The notes under the pieces: generated by a model
Told to the model about the DNA's origin: nothing
The model's database searches: none
What the model saw: only the letters and a program-made list of their open reading frames with translations
From: Anthoceros angustus
Taxonomy: Eukaryota; Streptophyta; Anthocerotopsida; Anthocerotales; Anthocerotaceae
Direction of reading: 5' to 3'
DNA: 64,000 nt
Assembly: GCA_010909165.1 (NCBI GenBank)
Contig: VJWM01000178.1
Span: forward strand, 310,001-374,000
Translations under genes and position numbers: made by a program
Part shown: positions 1 through 10,482 of the stretch, piece after piece
Layout: every line of letters begins with the position of its first letter
Position numbering within the stretch: the first letter of the stretch is position 1

Positions 1-1013
1 GGGGAGGGCTGATGGGCCAGGCTGGGAAGCGGCCGGAGGAGTCCCCTAGCAGCGAGGGGGATGTGGGAGGGAAGCTGGTGCATTTCGATGGCCCTCTGGC
101 CTTCAGCGTGGATGACCTTCTGCGAGCAACGGCAGAGGTTTTGGGGAAGAGCTCCTACGGGACGGTGTACAAGGCAACTCTGGAGGACGGGACTAGCGTT
201 GCTGTCAAGAGGTTGAGGGAAGGGATCGTGAAGGGGCAGAGGGAGTTCGAGACAGAGATCCAGGGGCTGGGTGCTATGCGGCATCCCAACCTGCTGGCTC
301 TGAGAGCGTACTACTGGGGCCCCAAGGAGGAGAAGCTGCTGGTGTATGACTTCATGCCTCTGGGGAGCCTGGCAGCGTTGTTGCATGGGAGCAGGGGCCC
401 GCAGACGCCTTTGGGCTGGAGCACAAGGCTCAAGATCGCCACCGGCACTGCCCGGGGGCTGGCATTCCTGCATGCCAAGGAGAGGATTGTGCATGGCAAC
501 CTCACGTCCAGCAACATTCTGCTGGATCGCCACATGTGTCCCCAGATCTCCGACTACGGCCTCTCCAGAGTCATGACCACGTCTGCCAACTCCACCGTCA
601 TCTCCACAGCCGGGGCTCTGGGGTACAGGGCCCCGGAGCTCACCAAGCTCAAGAAGGCCACCTTCAAGTCCGACGTCTACAGCTTCGGGGTCATCCTGCT
701 GGAGCTTCTCACAGGCAAGGCTCCCTCCGACCCCATGACAGGCACCAACCTCCAGTCGGCGGACACCACTCTCCCCGACTGGGTTACATCCGTGGTGAAG
801 GAGGAGTGGACCAACGAGGTGTTCGACTTGGACCTGATGAAGGAGTCTCCTCCCGAAGATGAGCTGCTCACCACTCTGCAGCTAGCCATGAACTGCGTGG
901 CTGGAGCTCCCAGCACCAGGCCCGACATCGAGGAGGTGGTGAGGCACCTCGGGGATCTCGCCAGCACTCCCTCCCCTAACCAGCAACCACTCCATGCCCG
1001 CCATCAGCTATAA
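1..1013 (+). CDS. LRR receptor-like kinase, C-terminal pseudokinase part (partial at 5' end)
   Basis: This is the cytoplasmic kinase-like domain of a plasma-membrane leucine-rich-repeat receptor kinase. The reading frame is open to the first base of the window, so the ectodomain and membrane segment lie outside it; an internal Met codon is at 12. Counting from that Met, the glycine-rich loop is GKSSYG (about 45-50), the ATP-binding Lys is in VAVKRL (Lys66), the catalytic loop reads HGNL (161-164) instead of HRDL, and the metal-binding motif is DYG (181-183) instead of DFG. The catalytic Asp is therefore replaced by Asn, which predicts a pseudokinase. The motifs [22 protein letters not shown] and NEVFDLDLM match the IMK2/MRLK-type LRR kinases as I remember them. 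The stop codon is at 1011-1013. Signalling role inferred from family only. Confidence 0.85.
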   Translation, partial: GGLMGQAGKRPEESPSSEGDVGGKLVHFDGPLAFSVDDLLRATAEVLGKSSYGTVYKATLEDGTSVAVKRLREGIVKGQREFETEIQGLGAMRHPNLLALRAYYWGPKEEKLLVYDFMPLGSLAALLHGSRGPQTPLGWSTRLKIATGTARGLAFLHAKERIVHGNLTSSNILLDRHMCPQISDYGLSRVMTTSANSTVISTAGALGYRAPELTKLKKATFKSDVYSFGVILLELLTGKAPSDPMTGTNLQSADTTLPDWVTSVVKEEWTNEVFDLDLMKESPPEDELLTTLQLAMNCVAGAPSTRPDIEEVVRHLGDLASTPSPNQQPLHARHQL

Positions 1014-1747
1014 GGAGCCCATCATTCTTTCAATTCGTGTTTGCACTTGCCTGGATCTCTTATCTAGTCTAGTCAGCTTCTGCTTCATTCAGCGGATTTG
1101 TTGCATTTTTCTCTAGCTTTCTCCTCGGTCGACATGCCGACAGAAAGGTCTTCCAGTTGTCACACCATGTATGTACCAAGTATTTCGAGATTGTTTCTCC
1201 TTCGCACGCATTTCCTCGATTTCTCCGTCTCCTACCCAACACGCAAACACAGCACAGTGTAGATTTTTCATACCGGTGCGATTTTTCGTACCGGTGTGAT
1301 TTTTCGTACCCATACATCAAGCAGAATCCCTGTAGACACGAGGGAACGTTGTTGTACAGCTCCGGGTGTGGTGGACTGGAAGCTGGGTTATGTTTCCCCT
1401 CACAAATGCAGATGCCATGGCGGCACTCGGTTTGTAGGCATGCACACCACGGGATGCTCTTGCGGCCTTTGCTCCGACTCAGGCCGGTGTCCCAGTGACC
1501 CTGCCAGTGGTGTAGCTTGCCATCTCCTCCTTGTTATTTACTCACTTCACCCTCGACTCCCGTTTGCAGATGCCGGCTCAACCTAGAAGTAGGGAGTTCT
1601 TGGCAGCTCCAGTCTCGTCGCCTTCTGCCTCTCGCGCGGTCAGGTGCTACTGAATTCAAGGCACGAGCTGCACGGAGATACAGGGGCAAGGGGATGCTCC
1701 CGGAGATCTTGCCTCGATTGTTACGACGAGCTACCAGTCTCGCCACC
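1014..1747. other. Intergenic region with 3' UTR and 5' leader
   Basis: No supported gene. It should hold the receptor kinase 3' UTR and the leader of the metallophosphoesterase. At about 1268-1312 there are three imperfect tandem copies of an 18-bp unit resembling CGATTTTTCGTACCGGTG. Confidence 0.6.
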
Positions 1748-3204
1748 ATGAGGGTGTACGTGATTTCTGACTTGCATACGGACTTCGAGGCCAACATGGA
1801 TTGGGTGAAGAGGCTCTCGCCAGACTTGTATCTCCAGGATGCCCTGATTGTTGCCGGAGACGTATCAGAAGATTTCCAAGTTTTCAAGGACACCATGAGG
1901 GCGTTGAAAGGACTGTTCAAGCATGTTTTTTTCGTTCCGGGAAATCATGATCTATGGTGCCGAGGAAATGGGGAGGAGCAATGTGTGAGATGACTCGCCT
2001 GCTTCCCCTCTCTGCTGTTCTGCCAGACTGTGAACCAGAGGTTTCCTGACACGTGTTGTGGAGGTGGAAACAGGGGGACTCCCTGTCGAAGCTCGGAGCC
2101 CTGAATGACTTCTGCGAGTCCATTGGTGTGGAGACAAGGCCCAAGCAAGTCAACAACATATGGATTGTCCCTCTTCTCTCCTGGTACCATCAGGCAATAC
2201 TTCATGGAGCCTGTGCTCAGTTCTGTCCAATGGACCTGACATGTCTTTCTAACTCGAGTAGTATCACTGATCTTGCTTCTTCACGAAACTCCTACTCGTG
2301 CTCACCTTCACTGAATGGCTGTACAGAGCTTTGATAGAGAGCGAGAGATCGAGAGTCATACTTTTCCTCCTCCTGAGAAGGTCTGGACTCTACACCAAAC
2401 TCAATGCCAAGATGACTTGCGTTTCGTGTGATTGGGTGTGCCCTTTATCAATCTGTGGACTGACTTGTTTGTAGTTATGGTAGAAATGTAAAGATTACAG
2501 CGCATGCAAATGGCCAGGCACAATGGACAGCTCCACAGATGATCTTGCACTATACTTTGACGGGTTGAATGCAGTGAATGACGAGGTTGTCGAGGAGATT
2601 CACGCCTCGAAGAGCCCAGTCATTACATTCTCTCATTTTCTCCCGAGGTTATTGACATCTTAGTAGCTATGTTGCAATTTGGTAAATCACAGCAAGGTGC
2701 AAGAGGACTGACACGTCTTCGTTGCCAATTGGTGCAGGGTTGAGCTTTGCCCAGAAAAGCGGATGTTGTTCTACCCAAAGCTGCTAAAAATAGTGGGGTC
2801 AGATTGGCTTGAAGCCAGGGTAAGGAGAATCCATGGGGCATGTGGGAGCTCTTCTGCTTGCCATGTGTTTGGACACACGCATTTCTGCTGGGACACAACT
2901 CTGGATGGAGTGAGGTGATGTTCAACCGGTGCTTATCTAGTCTATCAACGTTCTTCAAAGTAAAAACCTTGTCCTGATATATACAACATGCAGGTACATC
3001 CAGGCACCATTAGCCTACCCGAAAGAAAGGGAGCGGCGCATGAATGGAGGTGAGGACTGGTTGCCCTTGTGTGTGTACGACTCGGAGACAGGCCTGGTGG
3101 ATGGACCACTGCCATGCCACTGGTCAGAGCACTACAGAATCCACAAGAGAGATCCAGAGAATATCAAGCTTGCTCCTTGGGTGGTTGAAAATCTGAGAAC
3201 CTGA
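1748..3204 (+). CDS. Calcineurin-like metallophosphoesterase, 330 aa, 6 exons
   Basis: Predicted metal-dependent phosphoesterase; substrate unknown. Exons: 1748-1984, 2074-2193, 2327-2427, 2501-2647, 2738-2914, 2994-3204. They total 993 nt and phases agree. Metal-binding motifs are in order: SDLHTD near the N-terminus, AGDVSE, PGNHDLW, SHFLPR, and VFGHTHFCWD near the C-terminus, as in a plant-conserved family of single-domain phosphoesterases. The residues SWYH then SFDRE flank intron 2, which starts with GC rather than GT (CAG|GCAATA). An in-frame ATG upstream of 1748 could add about 18 residues; 1748 was chosen because the fold starts immediately after it. No signal peptide or membrane segment is seen. 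Confidence 0.85.
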
Positions 3205-5255
3205 CGGAAGTAGGTGGGAGAGCCTTTGCAGAAGGAGACCTACAGAGTCACCAGTCACCTTTGTGGACAGGCGATTTTCTCAGGACGTAGTCGAGACCCT
3301 TGACGGGAGAGTCATGCCAGTCATCTTCTCCCGTCAAGCCAGTCATCCCAGCCCTAATGGGGATGTGACACCATCTTTTTGGGCAGCACACGGTCATTTG
3401 TTGGTCGATCCCTTGCGCATCTAGCACACTGCTGCAGGGAATCCATTATCCATTATCCATCCCATCTGTGGGCAGATCCCTTTGTTTACTGAAAATAAAT
3501 ACTCAGCAACAAGACGTAGCAAAGCAGATCCTATCCGGTGACGAGTATTCGATCCCGTCCATCATCCACGTAGCAAGCATTTGGTGAATGGATCATGAGA
3601 CTCCCCCGCAAGGGTTCACAGAAATGACGGCCCCCCAAAGTTGGTTGCATTGATTACGGGATAGCGGTGTGTCCTGGAAGGAGAACTCGTGAAGCGTGCC
3701 CGTGGAACTGGCCGTGTCAGCGGGCAACCCCAACAAGAGACAAAAACAAAGGGTGGGAAATTGGAATGTGAAGGAATCAAACTCCCAGTGGGTAGGAGGC
3801 CTGAAAGCAGAGGCACTCGACGAACGCCGCCCTCGAGGCCTTGACTTGCCAAGGGCGTCAGCCACATGGTGGGAACAATAAGGTCTCATGTCTCATACAG
3901 TATCAGTGGAAGTGGTAGGTGTTGACGGACGGAAAACCATTTAGCCAGGACTGGACTGTGAGAAGAGCCATGGACAAACTTGAATCTCATGACTGACCTC
4001 CTAGCACAAACTATCCTCGTGCAAGTCCCTCAAGAAATCCCTGCTTCCAGAACCAACGACTTGAACCTTGGACGAAGTTGTCTTCACCAACCCAATACTC
4101 TGGTTGAGCTTGGAATGGGGAAGATACATGTCACCGGATTCCCCTCCATACGCCATAGTACATTCCGGCCTGATGAGGTGCGTAGGGATGGTAGTGTCTG
4201 CCAGACCCACTTTCGCCACTCGACACGTTTAGTTTGGCCATGGTGCCGTCTGAACTGGCACATCCGCCTATGTACGTACCTGGGGGCCGGCAGTGATGGG
4301 ACAAAAATGTTCGCCGTGGCGGATTTGGGGTAACAGACAAGAAGCTGAGGCCAAGATGAGTGCCCACAACCCACAGATTTTACTGTCCTTGGCGATCCGG
4401 GGCCTTGGGAAAGGCGGGCAACAGCACAGCGACAGGTACGCGAGGTTCGAAGCAAGTTGCAACAGCATGCGTATCAGTACCCACTGCCACTATATAACCA
4501 GTCTGCAGCTTCGTGAAACGTATCCTGTGGCAGCTGTGGCTGCTGGTAGGGGAGGGGAGCCGGGACGTGGGCCAATGGCGGCCAGCTAACTCTGACAAAG
4601 GTACAGCATGCCATGAGCTCTTTGTTCAGAGAGAAAGCGAAAAAATACTCTGAGGTGGGCATCCATCCACTCTCCTCTCCCGGTGCCCGCACCGGGGTCC
4701 AGCTCCTCCAGTCCACCAGTCCGAGACCTCGCCTCTCAGCGGTACAACAGTCACAGTCACAGCGGCTGCAGTTAGCCTGCGTCGACCTGCGAGGTGCCTC
4801 GCCCGTCCTGAAAGCTGCGAGAAGCTGCGATCACCAGTACAGTAACTATATGCTGGGATGGGAAGTTCGGGCAAGCAACCTTCTTGTGGAGAGCTAGCTT
4901 CTGTCACGGACAGACAGACCACGTTTGCTCCAGCTCCGACTCCGTCTTCTCTCTTCTCCCCAGGAGATATTCCAATTTCCACCGGCCCGCCCGAGTACTT
5001 GCTAGGCCTGCCGTTGCCACTGGACGAATTGCAATTGCCCACCATCGCACTCCACTTCAGTGCACTCCTGCTCGGGAGTCGGACGCTGCTGCCAGCTGGA
5101 TTCGAGCACTGCTCTTCCCCGGGCCGGGGATGTGCAGCCTCGCGTCATCTCATCCGGACACTGTGGACGAACGTGAATTTTAGCCTGGCCACAGGCGGAA
5201 GCAGGATCGGTAGATCACCTCGCGTAAACTTGCTCCAGCAGCGGGCAGGGAGGAG
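3205..5255. other. Long intergenic region, no supported gene
   Basis: Several short open frames are present, but none has a recognisable motif or a consistent exon partner. A short inverted repeat (GACGGGAGA / TCTCCCGTC) lies near 3302-3337. A TATA-like CTATATAA at about 4490-4497 on the plus strand could serve the downstream peroxidase, which would then have a long leader. Nothing else noted. Confidence 0.5.
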
Positions 5256-6608
5256 ATGGAGCGCCTGCGCCACAGCCTGGCCGTCGCCTTAGCCGTAGCC
5301 TTGGTGCTGGCAGTCTGCTTCCCCGAAGGAGGAATGTGTGCCGCGCTCTCGGTGGATTTCTACTCCAAGACGTGTCCGAACTTGGAGGCCATCATCCAGC
5401 CCGTGGTTGCACAAAAGTACAAGGAGGCATTCGTGTCCGCTGCCGGGATCACGCGAATTCTCTTCCACGACTGCATGGTGGAGGTGGGCGCTAAGACCCT
5501 CGTTCCAGGATTCAGCTCATGATCGCTTTCTTCAGCGGCTTCGGCTTGTGGACGAGCTTGGCAATGCTTGTGTCTGGAATGCGGGCTGTGGGACTGTGCA
5601 GGGGTGTGATGCGTCGGTGTTTCTGGTGTCGGCTGGTGGCAATGTTGCCGAGAAGGATGCGGATGACAATTTGTCCTTGCCCGGCGATGGGTTCGACGCT
5701 GTAGTGCGAGCCAAGACAGCTGTGGAGGCGGCGTGCCCCAACACCGTGTCCTGCGCAGATATCATCCAGATTGTTGCGCGGGACATGGTTGTCCTGGTAC
5801 ACTTACTGCGCTTGGCATCTTGAAGTTAACGCACGTACTTTGCTTCTTGTGTGCCGTTGCTCTGCTCATCATCACCGCCAGTGGTGGATGAACTTGATGC
5901 TATTGCTTCAAGGGAGGAGTACCCATTTTTCCTTTCATGTTTGTGATTTCTTTTGTGTCTACGCTTCCAGGCCAGGGGACCCAGCTGGGATGTTCTTAAA
6001 GGGAGACGAGATGGCAGAGTGTCCAAAGCTGCAAACGTGAAAGGGCAGCTGCCCGACCCCAGTATGAGCATTGATCAGCTCACTAGCATCTTCGCTGCTA
6101 AGGGATTGACCCAGGCGGATATGGTCACTCTCTCGGGTAAATTAGCGTCTTCTAATTAGCTTCCCTGTGCATGGATTGTGGAGAGGAGATTTAACACTGG
6201 CTGGCTTCTGCAGGTGCGCACACATTCGGGTTCGCCCACTGCGACAAGTTCCAGGATCGCTTCTACACATCACCGGCAGACACGTCCCTCAACTCCACCT
6301 ACGCAGCGGAGCTGACGCAAACCTGCCCCAAGAATGTGGATCCCACGATCGTCGCCTTCCTGGATGTCAACTCCAACACCAAGTTCGACAACGTCTATTA
6401 CAAAAACCTGCTCACCGGCTTCGGCTTGCTGCGCTCCGATCAAGCTCTCTGGACAGATGCTCGCACCCGCCCGCAAGTGCAGAAATACTCAAAGAAGAAG
6501 AGTACATTTTTCAACGACTGGACGGCTGCAATTGTCAAGCTGGGCAACGTTGGTGTCAAAACAGGAACGGAGGGAGAGATTCGAAAGGACTGTGCTGTTA
6601 TCAACTGA
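5256..6608 (+). CDS. Class III secretory peroxidase, 327 aa, 4 exons
   Basis: Haem peroxidase (EC 1.11.1.7) of the plant secretory class, acting in the apoplast or vacuole on phenolics and H2O2. Exons: 5256-5483, 5602-5796, 5971-6136, 6214-6608; phases agree and the total is 984 nt. The first ~30 residues form a signal peptide with a hydrophobic AVALAVALVLAV core, ending near the mature start ALSVDFYSKTC. The distal haem site reads RILFHDCMVEGCDAS, with the distal His present and Met replacing the usual Phe after HDC. GPSW, GRRDG and the proximal His motif GAHTFGFAHC follow. Eight Cys expected for four disulfides are present. The gene faces the PRKRIP1-like gene tail to tail. High confidence for family; individual isoform unknown. 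Confidence 0.93.
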
Positions 6609-6980
6609 CCGCACCGCTGATGAAAGTGCTCATGACACAGCTGCATTGTACATCGCAGCGGCAAATTCTAGACTGAATACGGCCTGAGCGGCAGCTTTTG
6701 CTGGCAACCGCTTCTGCAACCAAAACCCAACTGCTTGATCAAACAGCCACCGGTGCAGGAATCTATCCGAGTTTCCACCATTGGGTCCGGTTGAGGCAGC
6801 GAATTCTGTCAGGTCTGGCCTGCAAAAAAACCTTGTCTCGTAAAGAGCTCTCCCTCCTTTTGGGAAAGTTGTTCTCGCATACGCTCACTGCATCATGCCC
6901 TCGTTCCTATCCATTAAGCTGCAGGCAACCACCTTGTGCTGGTCGAGCGTCATGAAGTTTGAAGTAGACATCCTAGAAGG
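6609..6980. other. Convergent intergenic spacer
   Basis: 372 bp between the stop codons of the peroxidase (+) and the PRKRIP1-like gene (-). It should hold both 3' UTRs. No further feature was recognised. Confidence 0.6.
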
Positions 6981-7699
6981 TCAAGAGACATCAGATCCTT
7001 CCTTCCTGTCCACCTTCACATCCGCATCACTGTCATCTGACCTCGCCTGGACGGCAGTCAAATCCCCGCCTCCTGCCCCGGCTCCAGCTTCAGGTTTCGC
7101 AGACTCCAGTTTCTTTTGCTTCTTCTTCTCCTTGTGCTTTCGACGCTTGGCTCGTTTTTTTGCCGTGCGCTCCTCCGCAGCCCTCAACCTCTCCTCTCTC
7201 CTGGCTATGAATTCTGTCTCCTCCTTCCTTTTCTGGTAGTCTAACTCCATCCTTGCAATCCGATCCTGTTCCCTTCGACGCATTTGCCGATACTGCAACC
7301 ATGAGACATTTGGATATCAGTTCCAAACTCCGCGCCGTTGACCTACATGATCCCAACCCAACCAAAACCCAACCCGAATCCTGCCCTAAATCCTTCAGTG
7401 TCCACCCTGCACAAGAACCCGACACAGCAGCCTGAACAAGAGCAGGAAGCAGAGGAAAGGAGTAGGACCTGATGGAAGTCACCGGACCCAGAGCCAGCAG
7501 AGCTGCCAGAGGTGTTGCTGATGCGCACGGGGACCTGCTCGCTGATGCGCCGCAGCTTCGTCTCCAGGTCCTCGTCATCCCGCCTGTCCGCAGCCTGTGC
7601 CTCATTGAACACTACAATTTCCGAGGACTGATTCTCCGGCAGGGCCACGATCTGCGTGTTTCCATCCGTGTAGGTCTGCGACGTGGTGTAGCGCGGCAT
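6981..7699 (-). CDS. PRKRIP1-like spliceosome-associated protein (DUF1168), 180 aa, 2 exons
   Basis: Homologue of animal PRKR-interacting protein 1, a nuclear, highly basic protein known as a component of the active spliceosome. Exon 1 is 7469-7699 and exon 2 is 6981-7292 on the minus strand, joined in phase 0. The joint recreates the conserved core SGSSAGSGSGDFHQYRQMRR, which spans the splice site. Downstream is a long charged helix (REQDRIARMELDYQKRK, then EERLRAAEERTAKKR), and a Lys-rich tract HKEKKKQKK that looks like a nuclear localisation signal. The start Met (7699) gives an N-terminus close in length to plant homologues. It lies 257 bp downstream of uL4m on the same strand. Assignment is from motif memory and is strong because the core is nearly invariant. 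Confidence 0.9.
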
Positions 7700-7956
7700 T
7701 GCAAAGCGGCCTCGAGTTGGGTCAGTGTAAAACGAACTCCTATAGAGTCGTGGCTTCTCCTTACATACCGTTAAAACCCTATTACAATATCCAACTTCAC
7801 AGCCTCAGGCAAAGACTGGTCGTCATAAGAGCTACATTCGCTTCGCCTTATCAATATATGCCGCCACTTCCTCGAATGGCAATTGCCTCTGATACAGAAG
7901 AAAGCAACCTCCGACAAAACCCTAACGCAGTCCAGCATAGTCTGCGTGACAAATCC

Positions 7957-8721
7957 CTATCTCGAGATGGGAGTGTGAAGCCGATTCTGCAGCCGCTCGA
8001 TAGCATCCACCGTCATCACCAATTTGTCATGCTGCAGGATGCTGTAGACATTTAGCCCCTGCACTGGCAGCACATCCGCATAGTGCAAATTCTTAGTAGC
8101 CCGGACCAAGGGCTCGTTCACTTTCTCGGATCCCTCCACAAACAGGATCTTCTTGCAATCCAAGGCTTGGATGTAGCGCACCATCTCCTGAGTCTTGTGG
8201 GACGGAGGCTCCGCAGAGTCGAAAACCATGAGCTTCCCCTCCGCCACACGGGCAGACAGAGCAACCTTCAGGCCCAGCCGCCTGACCTTCTTCGGGAGGT
8301 CGATCTCGTGGCTCCTGGGCTTGGGCCCGTGCGCAACAGCTCCATGCCGGAACTGCGGGCCTCGAAGAGTTCCGTGCCGAGCTTGCCCCGTACCTTTCTG
8401 AGGGAAGGGCTTCCTGCGCGTGCCGCTCACAGTGCTCAGGGTCTTGGTGGAGTGCGTTCCCTGCCGCCGCTTCGCCAGCTGCCACCGGACTACGCGCTGC
8501 ACAATGTCTTCCCGGATGGGCACATCGAACACATCCCCGGCCAGAAGCGCGGACCCCTTGTCTTCCAGCAGAAAGTTGGTCACCTTCACTTCCTGATCCT
8601 GCAACTTGCCTTGAGCCCTGGTCAGCACATGTAATGCAGCAGCACCGGAGCCGAAATTCCCTGAATGGAAACACCACCAATTCTGCACAGCCTTAGCCAG
8701 GCCAGAGCGAACCAGCGCCAT
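7957..8721 (-). CDS. Ribosomal protein uL4, mitochondrial type, 254 aa
   Basis: Organellar 50S-subunit protein L4 that lines the exit tunnel. The frame is uninterrupted. Conserved L4 features are present: VPIREDIVQRVVRWQLAKRR, the tunnel loop with KPFPQKGTGQARHG then RGPQFRHGAVAHGPKPR, and a C-terminal half with KKILFVEG and LPVQGLNVYSILQHD. The first ~40 residues are Ala/Arg/Ser-rich without acidic residues, compatible with a mitochondrial presequence. The codon before ATG 8721 is GTG, so the start is taken at 8721. It is divergent from UTP23 with 251 bp between the start codons. A chloroplast L4 cannot be fully excluded, but the short tail and divergent N-terminus suit mitochondria better. 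Confidence 0.88.
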   Translation of the reverse strand: MALVRSGLAKAVQNWWCFHSGNFGSGAAALHVLTRAQGKLQDQEVKVTNFLLEDKGSALLAGDVFDVPIREDIVQRVVRWQLAKRRQGTHSTKTLSTVSGTRRKPFPQKGTGQARHGTLRGPQFRHGAVAHGPKPRSHEIDLPKKVRRLGLKVALSARVAEGKLMVFDSAEPPSHKTQEMVRYIQALDCKKILFVEGSEKVNEPLVRATKNLHYADVLPVQGLNVYSILQHDKLVMTVDAIERLQNRLHTPISR

Positions 8722-8972
8722 CACAGCAGGTGCTTGCCGCTCACTCCGCTGCCTTCATTCGTCACGGATGGCGACCCGTTTCTGACAACCCCGACCATCC
8801 ATCGAGAGCCTCTTTACAACTAGGGAGCGATCGATCGATCTAGACCGACATACTGAAACAAGCTTTTATGGATGACCTTCGCGATTGGTGCTCGGCCCTA
8901 TATAAACCCTAAACCCTTTGATGGGCAATCAATGTTAGGCCGGAATATGAGAGAGAGCAAGGGGTCGTCGAA
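8722..8972. promoter_or_regulatory. Bidirectional promoter with TATA box and double telo-box
   Basis: 251 bp separate the divergent start codons of uL4m and UTP23. A TATATAAA element at 8899-8906 runs directly into two head-to-tail AAACCCT units (8904-8910 and 8911-8917), forming the telo-box AAACCCTAA. Telo-boxes near the transcription start are a known hallmark of plant ribosomal-protein and ribosome-biogenesis genes. The TATA box is about 70 bp upstream of the UTP23 ATG. Shared control of both genes is inferred. Confidence 0.65.
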
Positions 8973-10248
8973 ATGAGGGTGAAGAAGCGCAAGCAGGTGC
9001 GCCGAGCAGTGCGTTTCTACAAGGCCTGCTTAGGCTTCAGAGAGCCCTTCCGGGTGCTGTGCGATGGCAACTTCTTGCACTATGTTTTGCGAGAGCGTCT
9101 TGGGGAGCTCACTGACCTTCTTCCTGCGCTGCTGGGAGGTGCAACCAGAATTTTCGTGACCAGGTATTGTGCAAGTGATGGGCTTGAGGCTTGGATTGGT
9201 GATTGCGTGCTGACTCCTGCTGTTTGCAACCAGGTGCGTTACTGCTGAGTTGAAGAGTCTGGGAAATGACTTCTCGGAGACTGTTTTGGCTGCAAGGAAG
9301 CTGGCTCTTGCACAGTACGTGGATTCATCTTCACCTGGATTGATTGATGAGGTTTTTATCAGTTTAGGGCAGGAACTGTATTTAAATTGTTGCAGTTTCA
9401 CGCGATAACAGGTGCAACCATGAAAGCCCAAAGTCTGCAGCCGAGTGTCTGGAGGACATGGTTGGCAGCGAGAATGCTGAACATTACTTCGTTGCCACTC
9501 AAGATGTGGAACTCAGGAAGAAATTTCGAAAGGTCCGTGTTCCGTCCTGTGAGCTGCAATAGGCTTGGACAAAGATTTGTAGTGAAACTGACAACTTGAA
9601 ATGCAACTGCTGGCAGGTTCATGGTGGAGCACTTATCTTTGCAAAAATGAAGCATCTGGTAATTGAGCCCCCGTCTGAGAAGCAACAAGCGCTTGCACGT
9701 CGAAATGAATCAAATCAATCGCACTTGAAACCCAGAGAGGTCAAAATCGTGGAAGCACGAGAAGAAAAGAAGGAAAGTTTGAAAGCTGACACTGAACGGA
9801 ATCACGACGACGAGCACAGACCTCGTGTTGCTTCGTCTAGCAGAAGACCGAAGGCTTTAGGAATTCAGGACAAGCCTCAGTTCAAGCGCAAGAAAGCGAA
9901 GGTACGGAAGACTGATACTTATTATCCGTCTTGCAAGTCTTGAACGGAGGAATAATGTTACACAGATGACCATGTCATGTGTTTTTCAGGGTCCTAATCC
10001 CCTGTCTTGCAAGAAGAAAGACAGTGAAACCAAGAAGCTGAAGAGAGCAGATAGTGAAGTCACGGTTGCCAGCAGGGTGAGCACCTCCTCTTGCTGTTCA
10101 CCTTCTTTTAGCTTAAGACCACCGTTAAGATCGAATATTGGCTACTCAGGTTGAATCTCAAGGCGAGCCTAACAAGCGATCCAGGAAGCGAGTAAGGCAC
10201 CGGGGGAACTCAAAGCAATTTCCCGTGCAGGAGAAAATGGAAGGCTAA
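8973..10248 (+). CDS. UTP23: rRNA-processing protein UTP23 homologue, 287 aa, 6 exons
   Basis: Nucleolar SSU-processome factor with a PIN-like fold, needed for early 18S rRNA processing and snR30/U17 release in yeast and human. Exons: 8973-9163, 9234-9314, 9412-9532, 9617-9901, 9990-10076, 10150-10248; total 864 nt with consistent phases. The N-terminus MRVKKRKQVRRAVRFYK and the block FRVLCDGNFLHYVL are typical. The zinc-ligand region (TRCVTAEL, then CNHES) and ATQDVELRKKFR follow, then GGALIF. A KGPNPLSCKKK motif, seen in UTP23 proteins, is rebuilt across the exon 4/5 joint. The C-terminal part is Lys/Arg-rich with SRKRVRHR, fitting nucleolar targeting. It shares a telo-box promoter with uL4m. 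Confidence 0.9.
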
Positions 10249-10482
10249 TTTTGAGAAATCCACAATGGTTATGTTTGGGGGTTTTAGACATCAGAACGTA
10301 AGGGGGCCTCCTCTCCACATGATCAGAGAATGTACAGGTGAATGGATGATTTGTCAGAGCAACACGGACTATGTTTCAGCGTTGGATCTCAACTGTCACA
10401 ATTAGATGCATACACCAAACTGGTATTGTATCTCAAGTGGCAACGAAAGCCTTCAATGCACTTAAATCCAAACCTCCTGTGA

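Noticed and set aside
3593-3889. 98-codon minus-strand open frame
   Set aside because: No recognisable domain or neighbouring exon; a frame of this length is expected by chance in GC-rich DNA.
5512-5601. Open frame continuing the first peroxidase exon
   Set aside because: It is intron sequence: splicing 5483 to 5602 restores the invariant FHDC..GCDAS motif.
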